Part shown: in pieces, positions 1 to 6,863 of the stretch | How the letters are laid out: every line of letters begins with the position of its first letter | How positions within the stretch are numbered: position 1 is the stretch's first letter | Source of the DNA: DASRZM01 sp035686365 | Lineage (GTDB): Bacteria > Pseudomonadota > Gammaproteobacteria > Xanthomonadales > Xanthomonadaceae | Length of the DNA: 29,997 bases | Assembly: GCA_035686365.1 (NCBI GenBank) | Contig: DASRZM010000110.1 | Location: 1-29,997, forward strand | Direction of reading: 5' to 3' | Translations under genes and position numbers: made by a program | The notes under the pieces: model-generated | Database searches by the model: none | Told to the model about the DNA's origin: nothing | What the model saw: the letters and a program-made list of their open reading frames with translations, nothing else

Positions 1-28
1 GGGCCACGTCCCCGCCACCCCTTCCGGC

Positions 29-98
29 ACCGCGGCACTCTCCTCGAGGCCTATTGAAGGTTCGTCGCTTCGATTCTCGCGGCCATGGGCCGCTCCCA
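29..98. repeat. 70-bp dispersed repeat, copy 1
   Basis: This stretch aligns without gaps to 13080-13149. The first 23 bases (29-51, ending CTCTCCTCGAGGCC) are identical in both copies, the middle 27 bases are about half identical, and the last 21 bases are the same REP palindrome (CGCGGCCATGGGCCGC core). The two copies therefore look like one repeat family made of a conserved head, a variable spacer and a REP tail. No protein-coding potential is apparent in positions 1-300. Confidence 0.7.
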
Positions 99-193
99 AA
101 ACGCTACGATCACCGCCCAGCGAGGCATGAAGCTCCAAGACTCCGCCGGGGCCGCGGCGAAGCGCTGTGGGAGCGGCCCATGGCCGCGATCGG
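75..193. repeat. Inverted pair of REP palindromes (BIME-like)
   Basis: Two copies of the palindrome GGAGCGGCCCATGGCCGCGA face each other: a minus-oriented copy at 78-98 and a plus-oriented copy at 167-193, with a GC-rich linker between them. The same arrangement recurs at 13241-13312, 22112-22187 and 29829-29909. This is the layout of bacterial interspersed mosaic elements. No REP-associated tyrosine transposase is in the window. Confidence 0.75.
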
Positions 194-291
194 GCGCATC
201 GGACTTGACACGACTGGAACGACAAACGCCCCGGGCGGGTTGCTCGGGGCGTTCGCGTTCCGGCCTGGAGGAGACGGGGCGGCCGAAAAGA

Positions 292-438
292 AACCTCTGA
301 AGCAGTTCGGAGGTTCGCGCGCCTATGGATGGCGCACTCGCGGATCAAGCACGCAAGTGCTTGATCCGGCGGAGCCGAGTCCGGACAGGTGCCGGACCCG
401 GCGGGTCTGATCGAGTCCAGTCATGGACTCGATCAGAC
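292..438 (-). repeat. Five-hairpin composite element, copy 1 (full, minus orientation)
   Basis: Read in the minus direction, five hairpins follow one another. A (405-438) is a perfect 15-bp stem with arms GTCTGATCGAGTCCA and a 4-base loop. B (379-397) has GTCCGG/CCGGAC arms. C (342-367) has GGATCAAGCAC/GTGCTTGATCC arms. D (about 317-336) has GCGCC-type arms. E (292-315) has an AACCTCTGAA arm with one G-T wobble. Hairpin A begins 15 bases past the stop codon of the ABC permease, so the element is probably in the 3' untranslated region of that operon. There is no U-run after any stem, so it is not a classical intrinsic terminator. Matching elements lie at 3955-4043 and 23476-23619. Confidence 0.85.
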
Positions 439-453
439 CTTTCAAAGAGTGGA

Positions 454-1416
454 TCAGGCATCGTCGCGGCGGCGGCGGAAGTACACGGAGGCAACGAGCA
501 TGGCCACGCCGGCGGCGGCGCCGATCCAGGTGTCGACCCGGCCCAGCACCGAATAGATGGAGGCCAGGTCCAGCATCTGCAGGACTTCGGAAGGGCCCTG
601 GATATCGGCGTGCTCGAACACGTCCAGGTCCAGCCAGCTCGCCGGGACGACGCTGAAGAGCATGCGGAAAACGATGTTCTTCCAGAACCAGAAGTCCGGG
701 ATGGCGAAGCGCTGCAGCACGTCGAACCAGCTCACGATGATGCCGGCGCCCACCGGGATCGCGATCGCCCACAGGAACGGTTTGCTGCGCGCCCACGCCG
801 AGCACAGCATCAGCCAACCCACCGTGGGCAGCGCCCACACCGCGTGCACGGGCAAGGTGGCCAGCAGGTGCAGGGCCACGGACAGCGGCGAGGCCGGGCC
901 CCAGATGACGCGGAAGGGGTTGACGCCGTACAGGGCTACGTAGCCACCCATCAGCAGCAGGAAGCCGACGCCGGTGGCAATGGCGGCGACGGCCGCGATC
1001 GCCGGCACCAGCAGCAGTGCGCTGAGCGCCTTGGACGCGACCGTGCCGCGGTCGGAAACCGGCAGCGACTTCCAGAACAGCACGCTGCGATCCTTGCGGT
1101 CGTCGTACAACGATCCCAGGCAGTAGAAGAACACCACGATCGCGGCGACCACACCGATCAGGCTCGCGGTCATGTACAGGCTCAGGTCGATGCTGGCACC
1201 GACCTCCACGAGCTGGCTCGCGGAAAGGTTTTCCGTGACCTCGCCCAGATCGATGTTGTTGATCTTGAAGCCGACGCGGTCGGCCGAAACCATCGCCACG
1301 ACCAGGGCCATCAGGGTCAGCGCCAGGTACACGCCGCCGGTCACGACCGGCGCCCACAGGAACCCGCCGCGGTGCTCCCAGTACTCGCGCTTGATCAGCC
1401 AGGGGAACGTGTTCAT
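454..1416 (-). CDS. ABC-2 type transporter permease
   Basis: A 320-residue integral membrane protein, the channel-forming partner of the ATPase encoded just before it. It has about six hydrophobic segments (roughly residues 22-44, 81-103, 131-158, 175-203, 210-228 and 295-312) and ends in a basic Arg-rich tail (RRRRDDA), as expected for a cytoplasmic C-terminus. The N-terminus (MNTFPWLIKREYWEHRGG) is typical of ABC-2 permeases of the YtrB/YtrA-type loci. The ATG overlaps the ATPase stop codon as ATGA, showing translational coupling. It is the last gene of a four-gene operon headed by a small exported protein and a GntR repressor. The substrate cannot be read from the sequence; relatives act in export or envelope-stress responses. 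The transporter assignment is firm, the substrate unknown. Confidence 0.88.
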   Translation of the reverse strand: MNTFPWLIKREYWEHRGGFLWAPVVTGGVYLALTLMALVVAMVSADRVGFKINNIDLGEVTENLSASQLVEVGASIDLSLYMTASLIGVVAAIVVFFYCLGSLYDDRKDRSVLFWKSLPVSDRGTVASKALSALLLVPAIAAVAAIATGVGFLLLMGGYVALYGVNPFRVIWGPASPLSVALHLLATLPVHAVWALPTVGWLMLCSAWARSKPFLWAIAIPVGAGIIVSWFDVLQRFAIPDFWFWKNIVFRMLFSVVPASWLDLDVFEHADIQGPSEVLQMLDLASIYSVLGRVDTWIGAAAGVAMLVASVYFRRRRDDA

Positions 1417-2270
1417 GCGTAGGCTCCTTTCATGGTCGCCACGAACAGGTCGGCGACGGATGGCGTGCGGGTCTCCCCGAGGGCGGCGAGCCGGTCGCGG
1501 CTGACGCCGTCGAACAGGAAGATCGACTTGCCGAACACCGTGCGTTCGTCCAGCGGCTGCAGCGCGCGGGCGCTGTCGGCGCGGTCGCCCGGCACCATCA
1601 CCTCGGCGAAGCGCTCGGCCACCTCGTCCATGGTGGCGGAGAGCACGATCTTGCCGTCGCGGATGAACATCAGGTCGGTGAGGATGTGCTCGATCTCCTC
1701 GACCTGGTGGGTGGTGACGACGATCGTCTTGTCGTGGTCGAAGTAGTCGTTGAGCAGGCTCTGGTAGAACTGCTTGCGGTACAGGATGTCCAGCCCCAGC
1801 GTGGGCTCGTCCAGCACCAGCAGCCTGGCGTCGATGGCCATCACCAGTGCAAGGTGCAGCTGCACGACCATGCCCTTGGAGAGCTGCCGGACGCGCTTTT
1901 CGTGCGGGATCTTCGTGTGGCGCAGGAACTCCAGGCATTTCTCGCGGGAGAAGCGCGGATGGACTCCGGCGACGAAGTCGATGGCTTCGCGCACGCGGAT
2001 CCAGCGCGGCAGGATCGCGACATCGGCGATGAAGCACACCTGCTCCATCAGCTCGTCGCGCTGCCGGCGCGGGTCCATGCCCAGGACGCTCAGTTCGCCC
2101 TCGAAGTCGGCCAGGCCCAGGACGGCCTTCAGCGCGGTGGTCTTGCCGGCGCCGTTGGGCCCGATCAGGCCAACGATGCGACCGGCCTCGATCTCGAAGC
2201 TGGCATCGTCGAGCGCGACCGTCCTGCCGTAGCGCTTGGAAAGGTGGCGGGCGGAGATGACGGCGCTCAT
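1413..2270 (-). CDS. ABC transporter ATP-binding protein
   Basis: A 285-residue ABC ATPase that would power the adjacent permease. Visible motifs in order are Walker A GPNGAGKTT (near residue 37), a Q-loop region, a signature LSKGM, Walker B LLVLDEPTLGLD and the switch histidine in TTHQVEEIEH. The signature is LSKGM rather than the canonical LSGGQ, as is common in YtrB-like ATPases. The start at MSAVISARHLSKRYG is chosen because it sits four bases inside the end of the GntR gene (ATGA overlap) and opens directly into the ABC fold; the upstream in-frame extension is low-complexity and overlaps the GntR gene. Its own stop overlaps the permease ATG in the same way, so the three genes are coupled and probably made in fixed proportion. 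Confidence 0.9.
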   Translation of the reverse strand: MSAVISARHLSKRYGRTVALDDASFEIEAGRIVGLIGPNGAGKTTALKAVLGLADFEGELSVLGMDPRRQRDELMEQVCFIADVAILPRWIRVREAIDFVAGVHPRFSREKCLEFLRHTKIPHEKRVRQLSKGMVVQLHLALVMAIDARLLVLDEPTLGLDILYRKQFYQSLLNDYFDHDKTIVVTTHQVEEIEHILTDLMFIRDGKIVLSATMDEVAERFAEVMVPGDRADSARALQPLDERTVFGKSIFLFDGVSRDRLAALGETRTPSVADLFVATMKGAYA

Positions 2271-2635
2271 GAGCCCTTCTCCATGCCGGCGGCCTTCATC
2301 AGGCGCTCCAGGCTCAGGCCGAGCCGCTGGATGCGCTCGACCACGGCCGGCCATTCTTCCTGCAGGAAGTGCTCGCGCTCGGTGGCCAGCAACTTCTCGG
2401 GTGCTCCTTCGGTGACGAACATGCCAAGTCCCCTGCGTTTTTCGACGAGGTTGTCGTCCGCGAGCTCCTGGTAGGCGCGCGAGACGGTGATGGGATTGAG
2501 CTGGTAGTCGGCCGCGACCTGGCGCACCGAGGGCAGGGCATCGCCCGGCTTGAGCGCGCCATCGAGCATCATCGTGACCACCATCTCCTTGAGCTGCCGG
2601 TAGATGGGCTGGTTGTCGTTCCAGGTCACGCTCAT
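2267..2635 (-). CDS. GntR-family repressor, YtrA subfamily
   Basis: A 122-residue DNA-binding regulator. The winged helix-turn-helix spans about residues 10-78, with the family signature of an initial YRQLKEMVV helix, LPSVRQVAADYQLNPITVSRAYQ and a wing ending GLGMFV. The C-terminal part is only about 40 residues, too short for a ligand-binding FadR or HutC domain and typical of YtrA-type regulators, which dimerise through two helices and usually control the ABC transporter beside them. The start MSVTWNDNQPIYRQL is chosen by homology; it lies two bases after the stop of the small exported protein gene. The palindrome at 2917-2938, over the -10 box of the operon promoter, is the obvious autoregulatory operator (inference). 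Confidence 0.9.
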   Translation of the reverse strand: MSVTWNDNQPIYRQLKEMVVTMMLDGALKPGDALPSVRQVAADYQLNPITVSRAYQELADDNLVEKRRGLGMFVTEGAPEKLLATEREHFLQEEWPAVVERIQRLGLSLERLMKAAGMEKGS

Positions 2636-2637
2636 GC

Positions 2638-2883
2638 TCAGGACTCCTGACGCCGCGACACGCGCGACAGTGACAGGTAGGGCATCGTCAGCTGCAGTTT
2701 CAGCGGAAGCGAAACCACGCCCGGCAGGCCCGACTCGCGCGCCGGCTCGGGGCACTGGTCGGACAATCCGGCCAGCCCGTTCGCCTCGGCGGTGGGGAGC
2801 GGTTCGCCCAGCAGGGTGCCGGCACCCAGAAAGGCGGCGACGACGACCAGGGCGGTGAGGTTGTTCTTCAGCTTGCTTGTCAT
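2638..2883 (-). CDS. Small exported or membrane-anchored protein of unknown function, first gene of the ABC operon
   Basis: An 81-residue protein that I do not recognise. It begins with a basic N-terminus (MTSKLKNN), then a hydrophobic stretch (about residues 9-27) and a possible signal-peptidase site after TAEA near residue 34. The mature part has a single Cys (DQCPEP) and no known motif. A strong ribosome-binding site (GAGGGGAG) lies 5-8 bases before the ATG, and the promoter at 2929-2956 reads straight into it. It is followed after two bases by the GntR gene. Its position suggests it works with, or is sensed through, the transporter, but this is inference. Confidence 0.7.
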   Translation of the reverse strand: MTSKLKNNLTALVVVAAFLGAGTLLGEPLPTAEANGLAGLSDQCPEPARESGLPGVVSLPLKLQLTMPYLSLSRVSRRQES

Positions 2884-2916
2884 GGCACTCCCCTCGCTGG
2901 GTGAGCTGACGCAGTG

Positions 2917-2956
2917 GTGTTGTATGCAACTATAACACTAAAACGGATCCCGTCAA
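2917..2956 (-). promoter_or_regulatory. Promoter and GntR operator of the ABC operon
   Basis: On the minus strand a TTGACG -35 (complement of 2951-2956) and a TATAGT -10 (complement of 2929-2934) are 16 bases apart, close to the sigma-70 consensus. Over the -10 lies an inverted repeat at 2917-2938: GTGTTnTA, six bases, TAnAACAC, with only one mismatched pair in the eight-base arms. This is the size and spacing expected of a YtrA/GntR operator, so the repressor gene in the operon probably controls this promoter. The leader to the first ATG would be about 40 bases. Confidence 0.75.
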
Positions 2957-3162
2957 GCCCCGCTGCCGGGCTGCGACAGGGGATCGCATACTCGAACCAA
3001 CGCTATGAATACATGGAGGAACTTCCAAGACTGAAGCGGCCGCGCCGGGTGAGGACGGGTGCCTTGGCGCGAGCAAAGATGAACACCGGATGAATGAACC
3101 GTGCCCGCGAACCCGATCGGGCCCTGGGAACCGCGCGCCGTGACGGCGGTCTGACCCGCTCG

Positions 3163-3191
3163 TTGCCACCGTGTTCCCGTGCCGCGACAAT
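3163..3191 (+). promoter_or_regulatory. Probable sigma-70 promoter of the FKBP gene
   Basis: TTGCCA (3163-3168) and GACAAT (3186-3191) are separated by 17 bases and lie about 57 bases before the ATG. Spacing is optimal, while both hexamers are imperfect. The rest of the divergent spacer (2957-3162) shows no further recognisable site or credible gene. Confidence 0.45.
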
Positions 3192-3248
3192 GGCGCGCCA
3201 TTTCGCCCGGCACGCCGCGGCGATCCTTCATCCCCCATGGAGCTTCAG

Positions 3249-3950
3249 ATGAACTTTTTGCAGAAGTCGGCCCTCGCGGTCGCGACCGCCGCCGCACTCT
3301 CGGTCACCCCGTTTGCGGGCGCCCAGGAGCTGACCACCGAGAAGCAGAAGATCAGCTACGTCGTGGGCATGCAGGTCGGCAACGGCCTGGGCCAGATCAA
3401 GGACGAGATCGAACTGGAGGTCGTGTTCTCCGCGATCCGCGACCAGTTCGCCGGCAACGAGCCGCGCCTGAGCGAGGAGGAGGCGATCGCCGTGCAGCAG
3501 GCCTTCGCGCAGAGGCTGCAGGCCAAGCGCGCCGAGGAGATGGCCGCGGCCGCACAGAAGAACAAGGCCGATGGCGAGGCGTTCCTGGCGCAGAACAGCA
3601 AAACGTCCGGCGTCAAGGTCACCGACTCGGGTCTGCAGTACCAGGTCATCAAGCAGGGCAGCGGGCCCAAGCCGGCCGTGACCGACACCGTCAAGGTGCA
3701 CTACGTGGGCACGCTGCTGGACGGTACCAAGTTCGACAGCTCGGTCGACCGCGGGCAGCCGGCGCAGTTCGCGCTCAATGCGGTGATCCCGGGCTGGACC
3801 GAGGCGCTGCAGCTGATGCCGGTGGGCAGCAAGTACAAGCTCTGGATTCCGTCGGAGCTGGCCTACGGCGATCGTGGTACGCCCGGCCCGATCGGCCCGA
3901 ACCAGACCCTGAGCTTCGAGGTCGAGCTGCTGGAAATCGTCCAGCAATAG
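3249..3950 (+). CDS. fklB: Periplasmic FKBP-type peptidyl-prolyl isomerase (FklB/FkpA/Mip-like)
   Basis: A 233-residue exported chaperone that catalyses cis-trans isomerisation of proline bonds. A signal peptide covers residues 1-25 (MNFLQKSALAVATAAALS, likely cleavage after AGA). Residues about 26-115 are the helical FKBP_N dimerisation region, including a long charged helix rich in Ala, Glu and Lys. The FKBP_C domain (about 120-233) carries the active-site pattern VHYVGTLLDGTKFDSS, VIPGWTEALQLMPVG and LAYGDRG. The start chosen has GGAG six bases upstream; an in-frame ATG at 3237 would add MELQ and lacks a better ribosome site. It is transcribed alone from 3163-3191 and followed at once by composite hairpins and a GC-rich terminator-like stem. 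Confidence 0.9.
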   Translation: MNFLQKSALAVATAAALSVTPFAGAQELTTEKQKISYVVGMQVGNGLGQIKDEIELEVVFSAIRDQFAGNEPRLSEEEAIAVQQAFAQRLQAKRAEEMAAAAQKNKADGEAFLAQNSKTSGVKVTDSGLQYQVIKQGSGPKPAVTDTVKVHYVGTLLDGTKFDSSVDRGQPAQFALNAVIPGWTEALQLMPVGSKYKLWIPSELAYGDRGTPGPIGPNQTLSFEVELLEIVQQ

Positions 3951-3954
3951 GACC

Positions 3955-4043
3955 GGCTCGGCTCCGCCGGATCAAGCACTTGCGTGCTTGATCCGCGAGC
4001 GCGCCATCCATGGCGCGCGAACCTCTGAACTTGTTCAGAGGTT
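3955..4043 (+). repeat. Five-hairpin composite element, copy 2 (modules C-D-E)
   Basis: After a short linker shared with the other copies (GGCTCCGCC), three perfect hairpins follow: C (3969-3994, arms GGATCAAGCAC, identical to copy 1 including the loop), D (3999-4018, arms GCGCGCCA) and E (4020-4043, 11-base arms AACCTCTGAAC). Modules A and B are missing. The element starts within five bases of the fklB stop codon and has the same orientation relative to that gene as copies 1 and 3 have to theirs. Confidence 0.85.
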
Positions 4044-4050
4044 CCCGAAC

Positions 4051-4073
4051 GGCGCCCCGGCCTCCGGGGCGCC
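4051..4073 (+). terminator. GC-rich stem-loop after fklB, possible terminator
   Basis: GGCGCCCCGG and its complement form a 10-bp stem with a 3-base loop, followed by GTTGTG rather than a U-run. It may stop transcription from fklB, with the hairpins just before it. The weak tail lowers confidence. Confidence 0.45.
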
Positions 4074-4164
4074 GTTGTGCATTGCCGGCGGCGCGGTTGC
4101 GACCAACTGCCATCGGCGCGCGCTATCATTCGCGGCCGTTCACATCCAAACGGGACGCCACCGG

Positions 4165-4545
4165 ATGCGCGTGACGATCTTCGGGACCGGCGATGTCGGT
4201 CTGGTCACCGGTGCCTGCCTGGCCGAAGTCGGCAATCATGTGCTGTGCGTGGACGTGGACGCCGCCAGGATCGAAGCGCTCGGACACGGCCGCATGCCGA
4301 TCTTCGAGCCGGGCCTGGAACCGCGGGTGGCGGCCAATCGCCGGGCCGGCAGGCCCGACTTCAGGACCGAGTGGAAGGAAATCCGGAGCCCCGATTTCAC
4401 CCGGGTCCGCGCGGCGCTGGGCAGCCGCGTAATGTTCAACGGGCGCAACATCTACGACCCTGGCCAGGTCGAGCAGGCCGGCATTGCCTATTACGGAATC
4501 GGCCGGGGGCGTTCGGTCGCGGCAGCCGTCGGGGAGGTCGCATGA
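4165..4545 (+). pseudogene. ugd: Internally deleted UDP-glucose 6-dehydrogenase remnant
   Basis: An open frame of 126 codons whose two halves match opposite ends of UDP-glucose dehydrogenase, normally about 440-450 residues. Residues 1-68 are the N-terminal Rossmann start (VTIFGTGDVGLVTGACLAEVG, then IFEPGLEP). From residue 71 it continues with the C-terminal end (EWKEIRSPDF, FNGRNIYDP, YYGIGRG). About 310-320 residues are missing, including the catalytic Cys motif and most of both substrate domains. The conserved GTGYVGL is also changed to GTGDVGL, which should weaken NAD binding. It cannot be an active dehydrogenase. The deletion preserves the reading frame, and the stop overlaps the next gene's ATG as ATGA, so it may persist as a leader that couples translation of that gene (inference). 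A TATCAT -10-like box lies at 4124-4129. Confidence 0.85.
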
Positions 4546-5834
4546 GCGCGCCGCGCCTGCCCGATCCGGCGACCGCCTCGATCGGCGTGATCGGCCTGGG
4601 CTACGTCGGCCTGCCGCTGGCGCTGGCCTTCGCGGGCACCCATCGCGTGGCCGGCTTCGACCTGGACGCCCGCCGCATCGCGGCCCTGCGCGCAGGCTGC
4701 GACCAGACCGCAGAACTCGATGCCGAAGAACTGGCGCGGCTGCAGCAGGTGGAACTCACCCACGAGGATTCGGCGCTGGCGGGCCTGGACGTGTACATCG
4801 TGGCCGTGCCCACGCCGGTGACGGCCCACAAATGGCCCGACCTGTCGCCGCTGGTCTCGGCCAGCGGGATCGTCGGGCGGCTGCTGCATCCCGGCGCCGT
4901 GGTCATCTACGAATCCACGGTCTATCCGGGGGCGACCGAGGACGTGTGCGTCGCAGAGCTCGAGCGCGTCTCCGGCCTGGCCTGCAATCGCGACTTCTGG
5001 GTCGGCTACAGCCCCGAGCGCGTGAATCCGGGCGACCGCGACCACCGGTTGGCCGACATCGTCAAGCTCACGTCCGGGTCTACTGCCGAGTGTGCGCGGT
5101 TCGTGGACAGCCTGTACCGGCAGGTCGTGCGCGCCGGCACGCACAGGACGCCGGACATCCGCACGGCCGAGGCCGCAAAGGCGATCGAGAACATCCAGCG
5201 CGACGTCAACATCGCCCTGGTGAACGAGCTGGCGCAGATGTTCGGGCGCCTGGGGCTGGACACCCAGGCGGTACTCGACGCCGCCTGCACCAAGTGGAAC
5301 TTCCTGCCGTTCCGGCCGGGCCTGGTGGGCGGCCACTGCATCGGCGTGGACCCGTACTACCTGATCCACAAGGCGCAGGAAGTCGGCCATTTCCCCGAGC
5401 TGATCGTGGCCGCGCGCCGCATCAACGAGGGCATGGCGGCGTATGTGACCGCGCGGCTGCTCAGGGTGATGGCGCTGGCACGCATCGGCGTGGTCGGCTC
5501 GCGCATCCTGGTCATGGGGGCGACCTTCAAGGAAGACTGCCCGGACCTGCGCAATACCCAGGTGCAGCCGATCGTGGCCGAGCTTGTGCGTTACCACGCG
5601 CAGGTCGAGCTGTTCGATCCGTTGGCCGACGCCGAGCAATGCCGGCACGAGTTCGGGATCGCGCCGGTCCAGTCGCCGCAGGCGGGAAGCTACGACGCCA
5701 TCCTGGTCGCCGTGGCGCATCGGCACTTCCGCGAACTCGGGGCCGACTCGATCCGCGCCTGGCTCCAGCCCGGCGGCGTGCTGTTCGACGTCAAGCACGC
5801 GCTGCCGCGTGAGGCTGCCGATGGCCGGCTCTGA
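4542..5834 (+). CDS. tviB: UDP-N-acetyl-D-glucosamine/galactosamine 6-dehydrogenase (TviB/WbpA type)
   Basis: A complete 430-residue NAD-dependent nucleotide-sugar dehydrogenase. It oxidises C6 of a UDP-N-acetylhexosamine to a uronic acid, a precursor of acidic surface polysaccharide. Motifs in order: IGVIGLGYVGLPLA (NAD fold, residues 13-26), ESTVYPG, GYSPERVNPGD, FRPGLVGGHCIGVDPYYL with the catalytic Cys at residue 266, and GATFKEDCPDLRN in the C-terminal domain. The GYSPER and CIGVDPYY forms distinguish the TviB/WbpA branch from plain UDP-glucose dehydrogenases. The start is supported by GGGGAGG upstream and by the ATGA overlap with the ugd remnant. No other polysaccharide gene is next to it, so the polymer it serves is unknown. 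Confidence 0.9.
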   Translation: MSAPRLPDPATASIGVIGLGYVGLPLALAFAGTHRVAGFDLDARRIAALRAGCDQTAELDAEELARLQQVELTHEDSALAGLDVYIVAVPTPVTAHKWPDLSPLVSASGIVGRLLHPGAVVIYESTVYPGATEDVCVAELERVSGLACNRDFWVGYSPERVNPGDRDHRLADIVKLTSGSTAECARFVDSLYRQVVRAGTHRTPDIRTAEAAKAIENIQRDVNIALVNELAQMFGRLGLDTQAVLDAACTKWNFLPFRPGLVGGHCIGVDPYYLIHKAQEVGHFPELIVAARRINEGMAAYVTARLLRVMALARIGVVGSRILVMGATFKEDCPDLRNTQVQPIVAELVRYHAQVELFDPLADAEQCRHEFGIAPVQSPQAGSYDAILVAVAHRHFRELGADSIRAWLQPGGVLFDVKHALPREAADGRL

Positions 5835-6057
5835 CGATGCCGCGCTGGATCGGCTCGAGGCCCGCGTGGTGGAACTGGAAATGCGCGTGGCATTCCAGGA
5901 CGATACGATCGCCGCGCTCAATGCCGCGGTGCTCGGGCGCAGCGCCGAGCTCGAGGCGCTGGGGCGCAGGCTGGAACAGGCGCTGCAGGACCTGGAGAAA
6001 CTGCGCGGGCTGCAATACCCCGATCCCGGCAGCGAACCGCCGCCGCCGCATTACTGA
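5821..6057 (+). CDS. slyX: SlyX-family protein
   Basis: A 78-residue coiled-coil protein. Residues 8-65 are a continuous heptad-like helix (LDRLEARVVELEMRVAFQDD, then TIAALNAAVL), and the protein ends in the family's typical proline-rich tail, PPPPHY. SlyX proteins are small, widespread in proteobacteria and of unknown function. The start ATG lies inside the end of the dehydrogenase gene (14-base overlap), so the two are probably translated together. The family call is confident; the role is not known. Confidence 0.85.
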   Translation: MAGSDDAALDRLEARVVELEMRVAFQDDTIAALNAAVLGRSAELEALGRRLEQALQDLEKLRGLQYPDPGSEPPPPHY

Positions 6058-6109
6058 TCCGGTCGGCGCACGCGCGCCGAAGCGCACACGCGAGCCCACA
6101 CGCACGCCG

Positions 6110-6682
6110 ATGGCCGATTCGCTGAAAGACCAACTCATGGCGCTGGGCTTCAAGCCCAAGGCCAGGGAGCCCCGGCAGGAGAAGCGGGGCGGGCCGGCGC
6201 AGCGCCGGGCCGGCCCGGCCAGAGCCAAGGCCACGAGCAAGGAAAAGCGGCAGGGCGGCGAGCTCGACCTGGCGCGGGCCTACGCGCTGCGCGAGCGCGA
6301 AGAAAGGGCGCAACGGCAGCGCGAGCAGCGGGAGCGGGAGGCGCTGGCGCGGCTGCGCCGGGAGGCGCGTGCCAGGCTCGATGTGCTGCTGGAGGGGCAC
6401 GTGCTGAACGATCCTGCAGCCGAGCAACCGCGGCACTTCGAGTACGGTGGAAGGATCCGCCGGATCTACGTGACGCCCGGGCAGCTGGCCCGACTCAATG
6501 CCGGCGCACTGGCCGTGCTGCAGGTACGTGGCCGCTACCTGCTGGTGGAACCGGCCGTCGCGGACCAGGCCGAGCAGATCCTGCCCGGGACGCTGGCCCT
6601 GCGCGTGGATCCGGATGCCCCGGCACCGGACGCCGACTACGCCGACCCGCGCTTCCAGGTGCCCGACGACCTGGTCTGGTGA
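6110..6682 (+). CDS. DUF2058 family protein (YaiL-like)
   Basis: A 190-residue soluble protein. The first residues (MADSLKDQLMALGFKPK) are the conserved DUF2058 opening, followed by a strongly basic, Arg/Glu-rich helical region (about 20-95) and a compact C-terminal domain (about 100-190) with HFEYGGRIRRIYVT and GRYLLVEPAVADQ. E. coli YaiL belongs to this family; it has been reported as nucleoprotein- or polysaccharide-related without an established function. It follows slyX by 52 bases on the same strand. The charged N-terminal half suggests binding to nucleic acid or the ribosome (inference). Confidence 0.85.
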   Translation: MADSLKDQLMALGFKPKAREPRQEKRGGPAQRRAGPARAKATSKEKRQGGELDLARAYALREREERAQRQREQREREALARLRREARARLDVLLEGHVLNDPAAEQPRHFEYGGRIRRIYVTPGQLARLNAGALAVLQVRGRYLLVEPAVADQAEQILPGTLALRVDPDAPAPDADYADPRFQVPDDLVW

Positions 6683-6694
6683 ATTCCCGAAACC

Positions 6695-6815
6695 GGCCAA
6701 TGGCCGCTCCTACAAGGCGCGCCGATAGGCATTTCGCGGCCAACGGCCGCTCCTACAGGTAACGCTGATCGGAGCGCTTTGTAGGAGCGGCCGTTGGCCG
6801 CCTTTGTTCAGAGGT
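6695..6815. repeat. Three REP palindromes and a fragment of hairpin E
   Basis: Two minus-oriented REP copies (6695-6713 and 6735-6756, ending CCGCTCCTAC) are followed by a plus-oriented copy (6780-6803, GTAGGAGCGGCCGTTGGCCG). All three share the stem GGCCGTTGGCC or its single-base variants. Bases 6803-6815 (TTTGTTCAGAGGT) match the right half of hairpin E at 4031-4042, suggesting a decayed composite element. A TAGAAT -10-like box follows at 6820-6825, just ahead of the beta-helix gene. Confidence 0.7.
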
Positions 6816-6863
6816 CCGCTAGAATCGGCGCGGGGAAACGGGGACGACAGCAGGGAGCAGTCC

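Noticed and set aside
405..438. Hairpin A as an ordinary intrinsic terminator of the ABC operon
   Set aside because: The stem is strong, but in the direction of transcription it is followed by GC-rich sequence instead of a U-run, and it is only one of five linked hairpins.
3014..3094. A 26-codon ORF in the spacer before fklB
   Set aside because: No ribosome site, Arg-rich random-looking sequence, and no recognisable family.
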